Shown here piece after piece: positions 8,113 through 18,437 of a stretch of DNA of 64,000 nt; position 1 is the stretch's first letter, and each line of letters starts with the position of its first letter. Source of the stretch: Bradyrhizobium arachidis (GTDB taxonomy: Bacteria; Pseudomonadota; Alphaproteobacteria; Rhizobiales; Xanthobacteraceae); assembly GCF_015291705.1 (NCBI RefSeq), contig NZ_CP030050.1, positions 7,502,001 to 7,566,000 of the forward strand, written 5' to 3'. The notes beneath the pieces were generated by a model. The model made no database searches and was not told the DNA's origin. It saw nothing but the letters and a program-made list of their open reading frames with translations. The translations under genes were made by a program, and so were the position numbers.

Positions 8113-8874
8113 ATGGCGCTTCAGGCCGGTATTGGGAATAGGCTTTTGGCGGCGTTACCCTCAGCCGATTTCAACTTGCTTGCGCCCCACCTTCAGAAAG
8201 CGGCTTTCGGCTTCAATGCTGTGCTGGTCCGAACAGGAGACGACTTCAGGCATGTCTATTTTCCCTGCAGCGGCGCGATATCGTTCCTAGTAGAGATGTC
8301 GGACGGTCAGATCGTTGCGTCCACTCTCATGGGCTCAGAAGGAGCGGTCGGCGCTCTCTCCATTCTAAGTCCCGCGCGGTCGCGGTCGCCAGTCACGGCA
8401 ACGGCTTATGTGGCCGGAACCGCGCTCCATGTGCCTGTTTCACAACTGCAACGTGCCTTTGAGCAAAGCGCTGCGATTCGACGTGTTCTTCGTTTCCATT
8501 TTCGCACGCAATTGTTGCAGCTTCAGAACGTGGCCGCCTGCAACGCGGTCCATTCGGTGGAATGCCGTATGGCCCGATGGCTGCTCGATATTCACGACCG
8601 AGTTGGAGCCAGCCGAATTCAGTTGACGCAGGAGGCGCTAGCTCATCTCCTTGGGGTGCGCCGAACGACCGTGACGCTAACGATGCGCAAACTTCGAGAG
8701 ACCGGCGGCATCATTTCAGAGCAGCGAGGAGTGCTGGAGATCGACCGAACGCGACTTGGGACGATTGCGTGCGAGTGCTATGGCCTGATGCGAGACAGGA
8801 TCAACCGCATGTATGATGAGGAGCTACCAGTGGGCTCGCCGAATATTGCACATGCGCAGCACTCGCCTTCCTGA
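8113..8874 (+). CDS. Crp/Fnr-family regulator
   Basis: 253 residues. An N-terminal cyclic-nucleotide-binding-like beta barrel (roughly 20-130), a long dimerisation helix (FHFRTQLLQLQNVAACNAVH) and a C-terminal winged helix containing LTQEALAHLLGVRRTTVTLT as recognition helix. The barrel has no obvious Arg-Ser cAMP pocket and no Fnr cysteine cluster, so its signal is unknown. Proteins of this subtype are numerous in Bradyrhizobium. No neighbour is clearly co-transcribed. Confidence 0.88.
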   Translation: MALQAGIGNRLLAALPSADFNLLAPHLQKAAFGFNAVLVRTGDDFRHVYFPCSGAISFLVEMSDGQIVASTLMGSEGAVGALSILSPARSRSPVTATAYVAGTALHVPVSQLQRAFEQSAAIRRVLRFHFRTQLLQLQNVAACNAVHSVECRMARWLLDIHDRVGASRIQLTQEALAHLLGVRRTTVTLTMRKLRETGGIISEQRGVLEIDRTRLGTIACECYGLMRDRINRMYDEELPVGSPNIAHAQHSPS

Positions 8875-9237
8875 TGACCCCAGTATTGAGGCTGCTCTCG
8901 CGTTCGACATGGCCGGCGTCAGGCAGCGGATAATGCTCTCCTGGGAGGACCGACATCGGTACGCCGAGTAGTTCTTACGTGGACAACCCCGTCTTGAAGT
9001 TTCGTATGACTCCATTTGCGACCAAACCTTATCAGTGACGAACGGATAGGCTTTGGCGTCACAGACGGCTCGGCCAGCTCACGCAGCGCGCGGGCTTCGC
9101 CCGGCCCCCCGCTCGGGCTCCGCCAGATCCAAGCCGATGTGTTTCAACTTCCTGAATTTTTCGATGATGCGCTGATCCGCCCACGCGGCCGATCAGACTT
9201 CGGCCTTTATCAAGCGGACATTTCAAAAATCGCGTTA
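8875..9237. other. intergenic
   Basis: 363 bp between converging genes. No gene seen. It contains the 32-bp repeat at 9007-9038. Confidence 0.4.
9007..9038. repeat. 32-bp dispersed repeat, left copy
   Basis: TGACTCCATTTGCGACCAAA plus CCTTATCAGTGA. It matches 18829-18860 in the same orientation with two differences. The two copies bracket the protease, cyclase and monooxygenase genes. Confidence 0.75.
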
Positions 9238-12111
9238 TTACCAGGGCTTTGGTGGACAGCTGACATGCATCGAAGCATTTTGCGTGCCCGCTAGAACTGA
9301 GCATGACGCCCAAGCGATTACTGGCCAGTCGTTTTTATTGCTGTACGAAAGGTTGGAGATTCCGTCGGCGTGGGGACGGAACGAAACCTGATATAGCGAG
9401 TCCGGATGAGCGCCGGCGTTTGGGATCGAGTACGTCTCGGCCGCATGTAAGCCGACCTCTCCCGGCTGCAAGAGATCGATACCGAATGCATAAGACCACA
9501 CGTTGTCGAAAAAAGAGTCGAGACCGATTCTCAGTCGGCCGGTGTCGTCGACGTATGTCATCTGCATACGTACGGGGTTGGGATTTGTAGCTCCTGTAAC
9601 CGGCGGGTTTGCGCTAATATAGACGATATAAAATCGACCATAAGTCGTTGAAGGCACTTCCAATGATGCCTCCGCGCCTGTTGCCACCATTCCTGGTGTA
9701 AGGGTTCGGTCGGCCGCCGGCGCATTTGTCATCGGACCACCTGTCCAGGCCATTGACGGACGCCCGATCGCCGAGTGCATTGGCTCATAGGGAATGCTCA
9801 GACGCACCCAGCCCTGATGATGAGGAAAGCTAGCAGGTGTGTACAACTGTATGTCGCCGTTTGAATCGGCAAACGCCCCAACGATCTCTTCCGACCCGAT
9901 CGCGATGCCTATTGGCAATCCGGTGAAGGCTAGGCCAGGCGATGTCTGTGGGTGCATCGAGACTGGTTGGCCCGCTACGAGTACCTCCTGCTCGGGGCCC
10001 CAGCTTGCCGCTCCGCGCCAACGAAAGCGTACAATGTTGTCCGTTCCGCGGTAAGCAAGCGCAACGCTTGTGCCGTCGCGAGAGACCGCAAGCGAAGGTT
10101 CACCTGCCGCCGGCGACGCTGGAATCGTGACTGTGCTCTCCCACACATTTAATCCGCCTTCCTGGTGCATCCAGGTTTCTACGAGCGAGCCATCAGGCCG
10201 GATCGCCACTATCAGTATAAGCGGCTTGCCGTTGACCCTAATGACCGCAACATCCACACCATCGATTGGTCCGATGTCTTGGATTCCGTGCGGAGAGAAG
10301 TCCGGGGTCGGACAGTCATCGATATTGCTGCAGCCCCAAGTGTGCATCGTGTAGGTGTAATCGAGCTTGTTGTCGAGCGTCACTGCGAAGACCCAGATGT
10401 GGTCGTAATACCTCACTACGGCTGGACTTCGCTGGCTCTTGGCTCCGACTAATTGCTCGCCTTCTCGGGTAAACTCGCATCCGCCTGAGTTGCCCGGCAG
10501 GAGGTTCGCGTACGCACGCACCGGAGCGTTGGCCGGCGCGAATGTCCCGTCACGATTCCAGTCCACGCTGCCCGTCGCGGCATCGACCTTGTAACGGAAC
10601 TTCGACTTGAGCGTAGTGAGGAACGGAGTGTTGCCCGGGCTCACGATACCGGTTTCGACGAGCGAATGATTGTTCAACGTCGGTAATGTTTGACCGTCAG
10701 AAAACATCAAGACTCCGGTGTCAAGAAACGCGTAGTTCATCAAGCTTGGGTAGTTGGGTTTGCAATTTGGCTCATGTGTTCCCGACGGGCCATTGTGATC
10801 CAGAAAAAGTGTGTGACCGAACTCGTGTGCCGAGTTTCCGGCGCTGTTCATATTGAATCCGCAGGCGATGCCTGTGCCGCAGGAGCCTCCGCCTGTCGTG
10901 TAGCCGAGCACGTAGTGAAAGAGACCACGCCGGGCTGTATCCATATTGCTTGCCATCGCGGCCGCGGGGGGTTGTGGCATGTATCCGCCCTGCCCGTCGG
11001 GCACCGCATCGACAGCTGTATAGCCACCCCAATCTCCGTAGGTGGTTGCATCGGCCGGCGTCTCGGGCGGAACACCGATATCGAGGTGCAAGCTCACTCC
11101 CGGTTGACCGTCGGGATTTCCGACATCTTGCGCGTGCGTGGCGCGAGTCGCCGCGTCGGTCGTAGCCGAGTCTGCGTAGATGCTGGCCATCTGACGTGCC
11201 ACTGCCGGAGTCATGCGCAAGGCCAAACCACTCTGGTTGTCGGCGAGCGTAAGACGTCTGAAATCCACCTCGACGAAGATGTCCTTGTGACGCGGGTCTG
11301 CGCCCCAGGCTGGTAGCGCCTGGCCGTTGACGCCCATGACCTCCCAGGAGTCCCATAGTCCGTCGCCATCAGTGTCGCGTGTGTCAGCGGTTAAGGCACA
11401 GTTGATTCCAGGGGCTGAGGCCCGCCGGCTTGCGCAGATCCCAAGTACGTTTTCCAGGGCGTCCCCCAGTCCGTCGCCATCAGTGTCGTTCGCAAAGTCG
11501 TTGCGATAGACGCGTATCGCTCCGGTTTTCTCCGAAAGGGCACCGAACATAACCACGGTGTCCCCAGCCTCTCGCCGGCGCAAATGTGTGACGGGGCCCT
11601 TATCCCGCGCTAGGACATTGGCGCCGTCGGCGCTCATAAGGTAGGCGACGTGCTCGGTGGGTCCGTTTGGCCTGGCAACCCCCACGATCTCTTCCCCCAC
11701 GCCTAGCCGAGGTATCGTCAAAGCGGTGCCGCCAGAGAACCGAATTTTTGATTTGAGCAGTGCGCCGTCTAACCACACGTCTGCGACGTAGAGCGTGTCT
11801 GACGCTTGTGCGCGCACGATCAGCGTAAAGCTACCCGCAGCGGTAGAAGGTAGGACAATCCCATTCGGGCGGGCTTGCGCCTGAAGACTTTGAAAGGCTT
11901 CGCCCGATGCACCGACAATGTCGAGGGCTGCAGCATTCTGTGGATCAATATTTCGGAGCTCTATGATGTGACCGTCGGCACGTTCCTTGAGCATCAACGG
12001 CACTTCGGCGACTTGGCTGACTGTGGTCAAATCGAACACTCGCGTCTGGGCACAGAGTGGCGAGGCCGTGGCCAACAGAGCCGCGAGGGCGATCACTGAT
12101 CTCCGATACAT
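9238..12111 (-). CDS. exported zincin metalloprotease with Ca-binding repeats
   Basis: 957 residues. A signal peptide (MYRRSVIALAALLATASPLC, then AQ) sends it out of the cytoplasm. Two thrombospondin-type-3-like calcium loops follow: DTDGDGLGDALE (209-220) and DTDGDGLWDSWE (246-257). The catalytic site is HEFGHTLFLDH (429-439), which gives three histidines spaced as in metzincins, although the usual Gly at position 8 is Phe. A Met-turn-like PSLMNY (455-460) follows. The last ~350 residues repeat short beta-strand units with Ser/Asp/Trp turns, suggestive of a propeller or lectin-like part. Six or more cysteines fit an extracytoplasmic site. Substrate unknown. Confidence 0.82.
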   Translation of the reverse strand: MYRRSVIALAALLATASPLCAQTRVFDLTTVSQVAEVPLMLKERADGHIIELRNIDPQNAAALDIVGASGEAFQSLQAQARPNGIVLPSTAAGSFTLIVRAQASDTLYVADVWLDGALLKSKIRFSGGTALTIPRLGVGEEIVGVARPNGPTEHVAYLMSADGANVLARDKGPVTHLRRREAGDTVVMFGALSEKTGAIRVYRNDFANDTDGDGLGDALENVLGICASRRASAPGINCALTADTRDTDGDGLWDSWEVMGVNGQALPAWGADPRHKDIFVEVDFRRLTLADNQSGLALRMTPAVARQMASIYADSATTDAATRATHAQDVGNPDGQPGVSLHLDIGVPPETPADATTYGDWGGYTAVDAVPDGQGGYMPQPPAAAMASNMDTARRGLFHYVLGYTTGGGSCGTGIACGFNMNSAGNSAHEFGHTLFLDHNGPSGTHEPNCKPNYPSLMNYAFLDTGVLMFSDGQTLPTLNNHSLVETGIVSPGNTPFLTTLKSKFRYKVDAATGSVDWNRDGTFAPANAPVRAYANLLPGNSGGCEFTREGEQLVGAKSQRSPAVVRYYDHIWVFAVTLDNKLDYTYTMHTWGCSNIDDCPTPDFSPHGIQDIGPIDGVDVAVIRVNGKPLILIVAIRPDGSLVETWMHQEGGLNVWESTVTIPASPAAGEPSLAVSRDGTSVALAYRGTDNIVRFRWRGAASWGPEQEVLVAGQPVSMHPQTSPGLAFTGLPIGIAIGSEEIVGAFADSNGDIQLYTPASFPHHQGWVRLSIPYEPMHSAIGRPSMAWTGGPMTNAPAADRTLTPGMVATGAEASLEVPSTTYGRFYIVYISANPPVTGATNPNPVRMQMTYVDDTGRLRIGLDSFFDNVWSYAFGIDLLQPGEVGLHAAETYSIPNAGAHPDSLYQVSFRPHADGISNLSYSNKNDWPVIAWASCSVLAGTQNASMHVSCPPKPW

Positions 12112-13069
12112 CGTTTTAGTCCTTCCAGTTGACTTCGATGCTGTCGGTTGCGCTTGGGGACTCAGACAGAGCTATGCTGCTTTGAGTTGCTGCATGATGA
12201 TCCGCCCGATTGGGTTTCAATGTGAGAAGGTTCACAAAAGGCAATCGGATCGCCAACAAATTATTGAACGCTCTCGCGGCCGTGATGGCGCTCAAGCCCG
12301 GTTGAGTCCGCGATTGGCTGTGCCGGAGCAGACTCCCGGGCTCAACAATCACGACGAATCAATTCGCGCGCGACTGCGGCGACTCATGCCGAATCCAACA
12401 AAGCAGACGGCAAAGTACCAAGCCCTTGATGTAAGTGCTCGTCTCTGGTTCGCAGTATGCTCTCCAAACCCTCAACTCCCACAATTTGACAGACAAACTG
12501 TCGTTGGCCGTCGCTTCCTCCACCGTAAGGAAGCGGAATGCCGGATCCCCCTCTACGAAGAGTACGAGAAGACCCGCCATTAGAGACCGTACCAAAACCC
12601 AAAGCGCGCCTCCGATCGGAAAAAGCGTGGGTTTAGTACCGCAGCTAAGGTACGAGCTGACTGCAGCCCATCAGAATAGGCGCTGGAAGCTCAAGCCATT
12701 AGCGAAGTCGGTTTGGAGGAGCGGATATCCTCGAGCTGTGATAACGATTTGTGTCGGATTTTGGTTTGTGTCGGTCGCGCTTCAAACGGAACATGCGTGC
12801 CGTTGAACTAATATAGCTACCCGTCTTCGCAAGCGAGCATAGAGTTGAACCCGACGCGCCAGTCCGCCGGATATCAGAAATTTGCCGGATTCGCTGGTAT
12901 TTTGATCCGACCAATTGCGACGCTGTTCACATATCCATGCCCGACGGTATGTTACCGTAGGCGCGCTACGATCACTTGAAGCAGCCTATCAATGAAATAT
13001 GCTTGGGTTGCCCGAACGAAGATCAGGCTCTGAGATTCTGAATCTTCTGCTACGCACAAGGGTCCTGCC
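12112..13069. other. long intergenic region, no convincing gene
   Basis: 958 bp between the protease and cyclase promoters. A minus-strand frame near 12359-12577 begins MAGLLVLFVEGDPAFRFLTV, faintly like the start of a receiver domain, but the phosphorylation-site region is absent. It may be a relic. Confidence 0.35.
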
Positions 13070-16000
13070 ATGGAAATCAGGACTTGGCTGAGAGGGTTGG
13101 GACTGGGACGGTATGAGCCCTTGTTCATCGCGAACGCCATAGATTGCGATGTGTTGCCACAATTAACGGAACTCGACTTCGAAAAGATCGGTATCCCGCT
13201 CGGCGACCGGAAGCGCCTCATGAGCGGATTAAGTGCACTTCCTTCCAGCGCTCCCTCACCCGTCGGGAACGCTGCAGTTGCGCCGTACGCGGAACGCCGC
13301 CATCTCACGGTGATGATCTGCGACTTAGTCGATTCGACCGCCTTGGCGGCGCGGCTTGACCCGGAAGATATGGGAGCAGTCATCGATGCCTATCACGCCG
13401 CTTGTGCTCGTATAACGCGCTCCTACGACGGCTTTCTCGCGGACTTTCGCGGGGACGGCATCCTTGCTTATTTCGGCTATCCCATTGCACACGAGGACGA
13501 TCCCGAACGAACGGTCAGAGCGGCACTGGATATCATTGCTGCTGTCGCCCGGCTTGAAACGCGCGCAGGAGAACCGCTTGCCGTACGCATCGGCATCGCC
13601 ACCGGAATGGTGGTCGTAGGCGACCTCGGCGGCGAGGGCAAACTTCGGGAGCATTCCGTGGTTGGAGGAGCTCCTAATGTCGCGGCTCGCGTGCAGGCGT
13701 TGGTCGAGCCGAATACGGTGGTCGTCGCGGACTCGACGCGCCGTCTTCTTACCGACATCTTTGATCTTCGCGATTTGGGCGCCCACCAGCTCAAGGGCAT
13801 CAGCGCGCCCGTTAACGCGTGGGTCGTTCAGGGCCTTTTGGCTTCCAAGAGCCGCTTTGAAGCGGTACGTCCGGCAGAGCTCAGCTATCTCATTGGCCGA
13901 AATTCTGAGTTGGAGTTCTTGTTGGAACGTCAGGATTTAGCTTGGGCCGGCGAAGGCCAGATCGTCCTCATCTCCGGCGAGCCGGGTATAGGCAAATCGC
14001 GGCTTGCAACGACTCTAACCGAACGTGCAGGCAAGCATCAATCACATCTGCAATTTCGTTATCAATGTTCTCCTTATCACGCCAATAGTGCACTTCATCC
14101 GGTGGTCGAGCAATTGGAGAGAAGCGCGGGGTTTAAGGCGGAGGATACAGCCGAGAAGCGGCTTGATAAACTGGAATCGCTGCTCGCTTTGAGAGGACCA
14201 GACGTTGAAACCGTCGCACCACTATTTGCCGCGTTGCTTTCGATCCCATTCGAAGGTCGTTATCCGGCACTGCAGCTAAGTCCCGCACAACAACGTCGAC
14301 GCACCCTCGCCGCGCTGCTTGATCACTTCGAGATCCGTTCGCGCAAACAGCCGATCCTCTTGCTCATCGAGGATGCTCACTGGGCTGACGACACTACGCT
14401 CGAACTGCTCGACCTCATCGTAGAGCGAGCCCGTCTGCTCCCTATGCTTGTTCTGGTTACCTTTCGACCAGAGTTTGAGGCTCCTTGGACGGGTCTTTCA
14501 AATGTCAGAAGCTTGACGTTAGGACGGCTCAACCCCAACGACGTCAAAGATGTGGCCACTCAGGTGGCCAATGGCCGCGCGCTTCCGACCGACGTGATGA
14601 AACAGATCATAACAAAGACAGACGGGAATCCGCTTTTTGTAGAGGAGCTCACAAAGGCTGTTCTCGAAGCAGGCATTCTGGTTGAAGATCAAGACCGTTA
14701 CCAACTCGGGAGTCCGTTACCGCCTTTCGCCATCCCAGAAACCCTTCACGATTCCCTCATGGCTCGGCTCGACCGCCTGCACTCAGTGAAGGAGATCGCC
14801 CAAATCGGCGCCACCATCGGTCGTGACTTTTCCTATTGCTTGATACGAGCTGTGGTCGCTCGAGAGGAAACACGTTTGCAGCAGTCCCTCTCTGAACTTG
14901 AGCAGGCAGGGCTCATTTTCCGCCAAGGTGACTTGCCGGATGCGGTGTACACGTTCAAGCACGCATTGGTGAGAGATGCAGCTTATCAAAGTTTGCTGAA
15001 AAGGCGGCGGCGGCAACTCCATGCTCAGATAGCGCACGTCATCGAGCAAGACTTCCAGATAGCCGCCGTGAACGATCCTGAAATCCTTGCACACCATTTC
15101 ACCGAAGCTGGCCTGTTTGAACAGGCTACGGATTATTGGCTTAAGGCCGGAAAGCGTGCGCTCGGCCGGTCCTCCAATGCGGAGGCAGTAAAGCATCTGG
15201 CGCAAGGGCTGGAGCTGATCCAACAGCTGCGGAGCTCGCCACAACGCGATCGCAAGGAACTTGATTTCTATCTGGCTCTTGGGCCTGCAGTCGCTGCGAC
15301 TGAGGGCGATGCCGCGCCTGAGACGTCGCGGGTCTTCTCGCGGGCTCGCGCGCTGCTTGGCGAAAGTGCCACCCTAGAAGAGCGAATGACGATCCTGTGG
15401 GGCAATTACCTAGCCCACAGCATTCGCGCTGAGTACAGCACGGCGCTCGAGGACGCCCGCCACTGCCTTGCGTTAGCCGCAGAGTATGATCATCCTGGCG
15501 TCTCCGTCCTAGCCACACGCTTTATTGGACAGACGCTGCATTGCACTGGCGCGTTCGCCGACGCGCGCAACCACTTGGAGCGAGCCCTCTCGTTGTGTTC
15601 AACCAATCCAACCACGATATCGACCTATCGCCGGTTCGGAGTCGATGACGCGGTTAACAGCCTAGCGTGGCTCTCCTCGACCCTATTAGTGCTCGGGTAT
15701 CCTGAGCAGTCTGCGACGATCGTCGAGCAGACTGAAACTCTTGCTCGAACGAGGCAACAGAGCTTCACAACCGCATTGGCTCTGGGGAACATAGTCATTT
15801 TGGGAATAATCGGGGGCGACGCACGGCGTGCCTTGGCGCACGCCGACGAGGCGATATCACTTAGCGTTGAGCATGAATTCGCCGCGATCGAACGAAGAGC
15901 ACGCTTTTTCCGTGGGGCGCTATTAGCCCAAGCAGGAGACCTTCAAACCGGAATCGACCTGATGCGCAGCGCCTTAGCGGCAACTTACCGCAATTCTGAA

Positions 16001-16450
16001 CGTGGCCGTCGCACTTTCTACTTGGGCCAACTCGCACTCGCCCATGCCAAGCTCGGAGAGCCGGAAATCGGACTTCGTCTGCTGGACGAAGGCGTTCAGC
16101 TCGCCCAAGCAACAGGTGAGAGGTTCTTCGAGGCCGAGTTGTACCGTCTCCGGGGCACGATCAATCTAGAACTCGGCAGGAGGGACCAGGCAGAGGCCGA
16201 GCTGCAGCGATCCGTAACAATTGCGCGGCAACAGCAAGCCCGCTGGTGGGAGTTGCGTGCCTCCATTTGTCTCGCTCGGCATTGGATCAACAAAGGCAGA
16301 TATTTCGAAGCCAGGTCCCTTATCAACCCAGTATACACGTGGTTTACCGAAGGTCGGGACACGCCAGACCTGAAAGACGCCAGAACCCTCGTTGAGGAGT
16401 TGAGCTCAGTGTCGGGATTGGAAGGGGAGCCAGACCACGGCAACTGCTAG
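13070..16450 (+). CDS. SAM - class III cyclase - AAA ATPase - TPR signalling protein
   Basis: 1126 residues. Order: an N-terminal SAM domain (1-58, WLRGLGLGRYEPLFIANAID), a class III nucleotide cyclase domain (about 75-250) with both metal aspartates (Asp85 in CDLVDST, Asp129 in RGDG) and the Asn203/Arg207 pair of NVAAR, then an AAA/STAND-type ATPase with Walker A GEPGIGKS (303-310) and a Walker-B-like LLLIEDAHWAD, and a long TPR-like helical C-terminus. The residue three before the GDG glycine, often Lys for nucleotide choice, is Asp, so activity and substrate are uncertain. The family is abundant in Bradyrhizobium. The start ATG 13070 begins the SAM domain exactly. Confidence 0.88.
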   Translation: MEIRTWLRGLGLGRYEPLFIANAIDCDVLPQLTELDFEKIGIPLGDRKRLMSGLSALPSSAPSPVGNAAVAPYAERRHLTVMICDLVDSTALAARLDPEDMGAVIDAYHAACARITRSYDGFLADFRGDGILAYFGYPIAHEDDPERTVRAALDIIAAVARLETRAGEPLAVRIGIATGMVVVGDLGGEGKLREHSVVGGAPNVAARVQALVEPNTVVVADSTRRLLTDIFDLRDLGAHQLKGISAPVNAWVVQGLLASKSRFEAVRPAELSYLIGRNSELEFLLERQDLAWAGEGQIVLISGEPGIGKSRLATTLTERAGKHQSHLQFRYQCSPYHANSALHPVVEQLERSAGFKAEDTAEKRLDKLESLLALRGPDVETVAPLFAALLSIPFEGRYPALQLSPAQQRRRTLAALLDHFEIRSRKQPILLLIEDAHWADDTTLELLDLIVERARLLPMLVLVTFRPEFEAPWTGLSNVRSLTLGRLNPNDVKDVATQVANGRALPTDVMKQIITKTDGNPLFVEELTKAVLEAGILVEDQDRYQLGSPLPPFAIPETLHDSLMARLDRLHSVKEIAQIGATIGRDFSYCLIRAVVAREETRLQQSLSELEQAGLIFRQGDLPDAVYTFKHALVRDAAYQSLLKRRRRQLHAQIAHVIEQDFQIAAVNDPEILAHHFTEAGLFEQATDYWLKAGKRALGRSSNAEAVKHLAQGLELIQQLRSSPQRDRKELDFYLALGPAVAATEGDAAPETSRVFSRARALLGESATLEERMTILWGNYLAHSIRAEYSTALEDARHCLALAAEYDHPGVSVLATRFIGQTLHCTGAFADARNHLERALSLCSTNPTTISTYRRFGVDDAVNSLAWLSSTLLVLGYPEQSATIVEQTETLARTRQQSFTTALALGNIVILGIIGGDARRALAHADEAISLSVEHEFAAIERRARFFRGALLAQAGDLQTGIDLMRSALAATYRNSERGRRTFYLGQLALAHAKLGEPEIGLRLLDEGVQLAQATGERFFEAELYRLRGTINLELGRRDQAEAELQRSVTIARQQQARWWELRASICLARHWINKGRYFEARSLINPVYTWFTEGRDTPDLKDARTLVEELSSVSGLEGEPDHGNC

Positions 16451-16492
16451 CCAACGCCGCATCATTCGCGCGTCGCGCAAACTTGGACAGCG

Positions 16493-16684
16493 TCAACGCC
16501 TGCCCTTCGCCGTCTTTCGCTTTCGAGGCTTACTACGTTCTAGCCTACTAAGGGCGATCTCGACATCCTTTATTGCCTTCTTGAGCTGCTTCTCGCGATC
16601 CCCGAGAATGCTCTTGAGCTCTTTTCTTTGTTTTGCCGTCAATGTGCTAAAATCGATCACCTTCGTAAATGCGATGAAGGCCAT
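16493..16684 (-). CDS. 63-residue coiled-coil protein
   Basis: MAFIAFTKVIDFSTLTAKQR, then a charged helix (REKQLKKAIKDVEIALSRLE) and a very basic tail (KPRKRKTAKGRR). The pattern is of a small conserved orphan in Bradyrhizobium. The helix has heptad-like spacing and the tail could bind nucleic acid, which is inference. It is convergent with the cyclase gene. Confidence 0.65.
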   Translation of the reverse strand: MAFIAFTKVIDFSTLTAKQRKELKSILGDREKQLKKAIKDVEIALSRLERSKPRKRKTAKGRR

Positions 16685-16823
16685 TACCTACCTCCCGATG
16701 GCGTGGTCGTCAGGCGGGGCTCACTACGTGGCAACGAAATGCGATATTGTCCGCTATCATCGACCTATAGTCAAACGGCATTTCAGGAAACGGTAGCACT
16801 GCAATTTAACACTACGAGAACGT

Positions 16824-18437
16824 TCACCGCCGCTTTTTCTTCCCAAGTTGCGACGGCCGCTGGGTGCGTTTCGTGCGCGCGACCCGACCGGACTTTGCCG
16901 ACGCCGAGTCATGCTGGGGCATTGATCGCGGCAATGAGTCACCCAGCGTTGCAATCCGAACTTGATCGAGCTGATTGGCGAGGCTGTCGGGATTGACGAC
17001 ATCACGGCCAAGCTGGCTCAACCAGACAAATGCACTGTCAAGGGTGCGCAGTTCAGGCGTCTGGTATGACAGCAGATCTCTGTAATATGCAGCCGCCTCT
17101 TCGCAAAACAGTTCTCGCGCGATACAGTTTACGAGCCGCCGCACTCCGTACTTTATGCCGGTGATGGCGGCTCCCGAAATGCCATGGCTCAGCATCGCTC
17201 CGAAGGTAAAGTTGTGTAATCCGCGCAAGAACGGAGCGGCGCCGCGGCGTCGCTCCACGAATTCAAAGGCTTTGCCCAAATATGGATAGCGCGCGAGCGA
17301 CTCGCTTTCCTCGCCGGGTGGAGGCTTGAAGCGGTCGCGCCAAAGAGCAATCTCTTCATGAAAGAGGGCAAGCTCCGGACGTGCCGAGAGATCCATCTCG
17401 ACTCCGTTTGCAAAAATAACGAAATCGAAATCAAAGCTGCGATCTCCACTTCGGGCTCTTGCGATACCGCCTGCATCGTCGACGACACTCCATCCGCAGT
17501 CGGAGTGCCAGGCAAAATTCTCAAACCTGCGACACCGCCAGTAGGAGTCCTGTGTGGGCGGGACCGCGAGTTCCTCGAGAATGCGGCGCATAAATCGCCA
17601 GCGATCCAAGTCCGCCAGTTCGCCGAAATGGCCCAGCATACCAGAAAAGTTCATCCAGGTGAGTGGATTGACTCGAGGCATTTCCGAACGGCGGAAGCAT
17701 AGATCTACTTGGGCGGCACCCGCCTCAAGTGCTAGGGCTGCGTTGTCGAAGGCCGATGCACCGGCACCGAGAATACCGATGCGCTTTCCCGCAAGCTTGC
17801 GAAAATCGATATCATCGGCTGAATGCGCATAGAGATCTGCCGACAAATGAGCAACAAGTGACTTAGGAGCCCGCCAGCTGCCGCTCCCGTCAAAGCCCGT
17901 TGCTAGAACGATCTTTCTTGCATGCACCCGCTCGATCCCGTCAGAACGACGGAGATGAGCAAGGAAGATGTCATCCACGGGCTCAATCAGCAACAACTCT
18001 ACATCGTTTTCGACCGGGAGAGCCAAGACGTCGCGGTACCAATCCAGATAGGCTCGCCATAGTCCTTGATGGAGCGTATCTATCCGCCCCCATGCTTGCC
18101 TCCCAAATTTTTCCTCGTACCAAGCCCGCACCGTTAGACTTGGAATACCGAAATCAATGCCAGTCACCTCTTTCGGCGTGCGCAGCTGTTTCATCCGAGC
18201 GAAACTTCGCCAGGGCCCTTCAAAACCACGCCGGCGACGATCAATGATCCTGAAGTTTGTTATACGCTCAAGCCTCAATCCGAAGGCAATTCCCAAGCCG
18301 CTCTGTCCACCGCCGACAATCAGCACGTCGAGAACTGGCACGCCGTCCTTGAATCGGGGGACGGTCCACTCCCGAGCGGGATAGTCCAAATAAGTTAGCT
18401 CGCGCCGAACGCGCTTCGTGAGTTGGGAGACGCTCAT
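16824..18437 (-). CDS. FAD/NAD(P)H monooxygenase-like oxidoreductase
   Basis: 537 residues with two Rossmann nucleotide-binding motifs: GGGQSG (42-47) for FAD near the N-terminus and GAGASA (224-229) for NAD(P)H in the middle, the layout of flavin monooxygenases (FMO/BVMO and lysine/ornithine N-hydroxylase relatives). The linking segment IVLATGFDGSGSW resembles the ATG-containing FAD motif. The standard FMO fingerprint FxGxxxHxxxF is not clear. The last ~30 residues are a basic low-complexity tail (KRTQRPSQLGKKKRR). No neighbour shares the strand, so no pathway can be assigned. Confidence 0.82.
   Translation of the reverse strand: MSVSQLTKRVRRELTYLDYPAREWTVPRFKDGVPVLDVLIVGGGQSGLGIAFGLRLERITNFRIIDRRRRGFEGPWRSFARMKQLRTPKEVTGIDFGIPSLTVRAWYEEKFGRQAWGRIDTLHQGLWRAYLDWYRDVLALPVENDVELLLIEPVDDIFLAHLRRSDGIERVHARKIVLATGFDGSGSWRAPKSLVAHLSADLYAHSADDIDFRKLAGKRIGILGAGASAFDNAALALEAGAAQVDLCFRRSEMPRVNPLTWMNFSGMLGHFGELADLDRWRFMRRILEELAVPPTQDSYWRCRRFENFAWHSDCGWSVVDDAGGIARARSGDRSFDFDFVIFANGVEMDLSARPELALFHEEIALWRDRFKPPPGEESESLARYPYLGKAFEFVERRRGAAPFLRGLHNFTFGAMLSHGISGAAITGIKYGVRRLVNCIARELFCEEAAAYYRDLLSYQTPELRTLDSAFVWLSQLGRDVVNPDSLANQLDQVRIATLGDSLPRSMPQHDSASAKSGRVARTKRTQRPSQLGKKKRR

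Noticed and set aside
12359..12595. Receiver-like frame starting VLFVEGDPAFRFLTV
   Set aside because: No acceptor Asp or Lys region follows; too weak to call.
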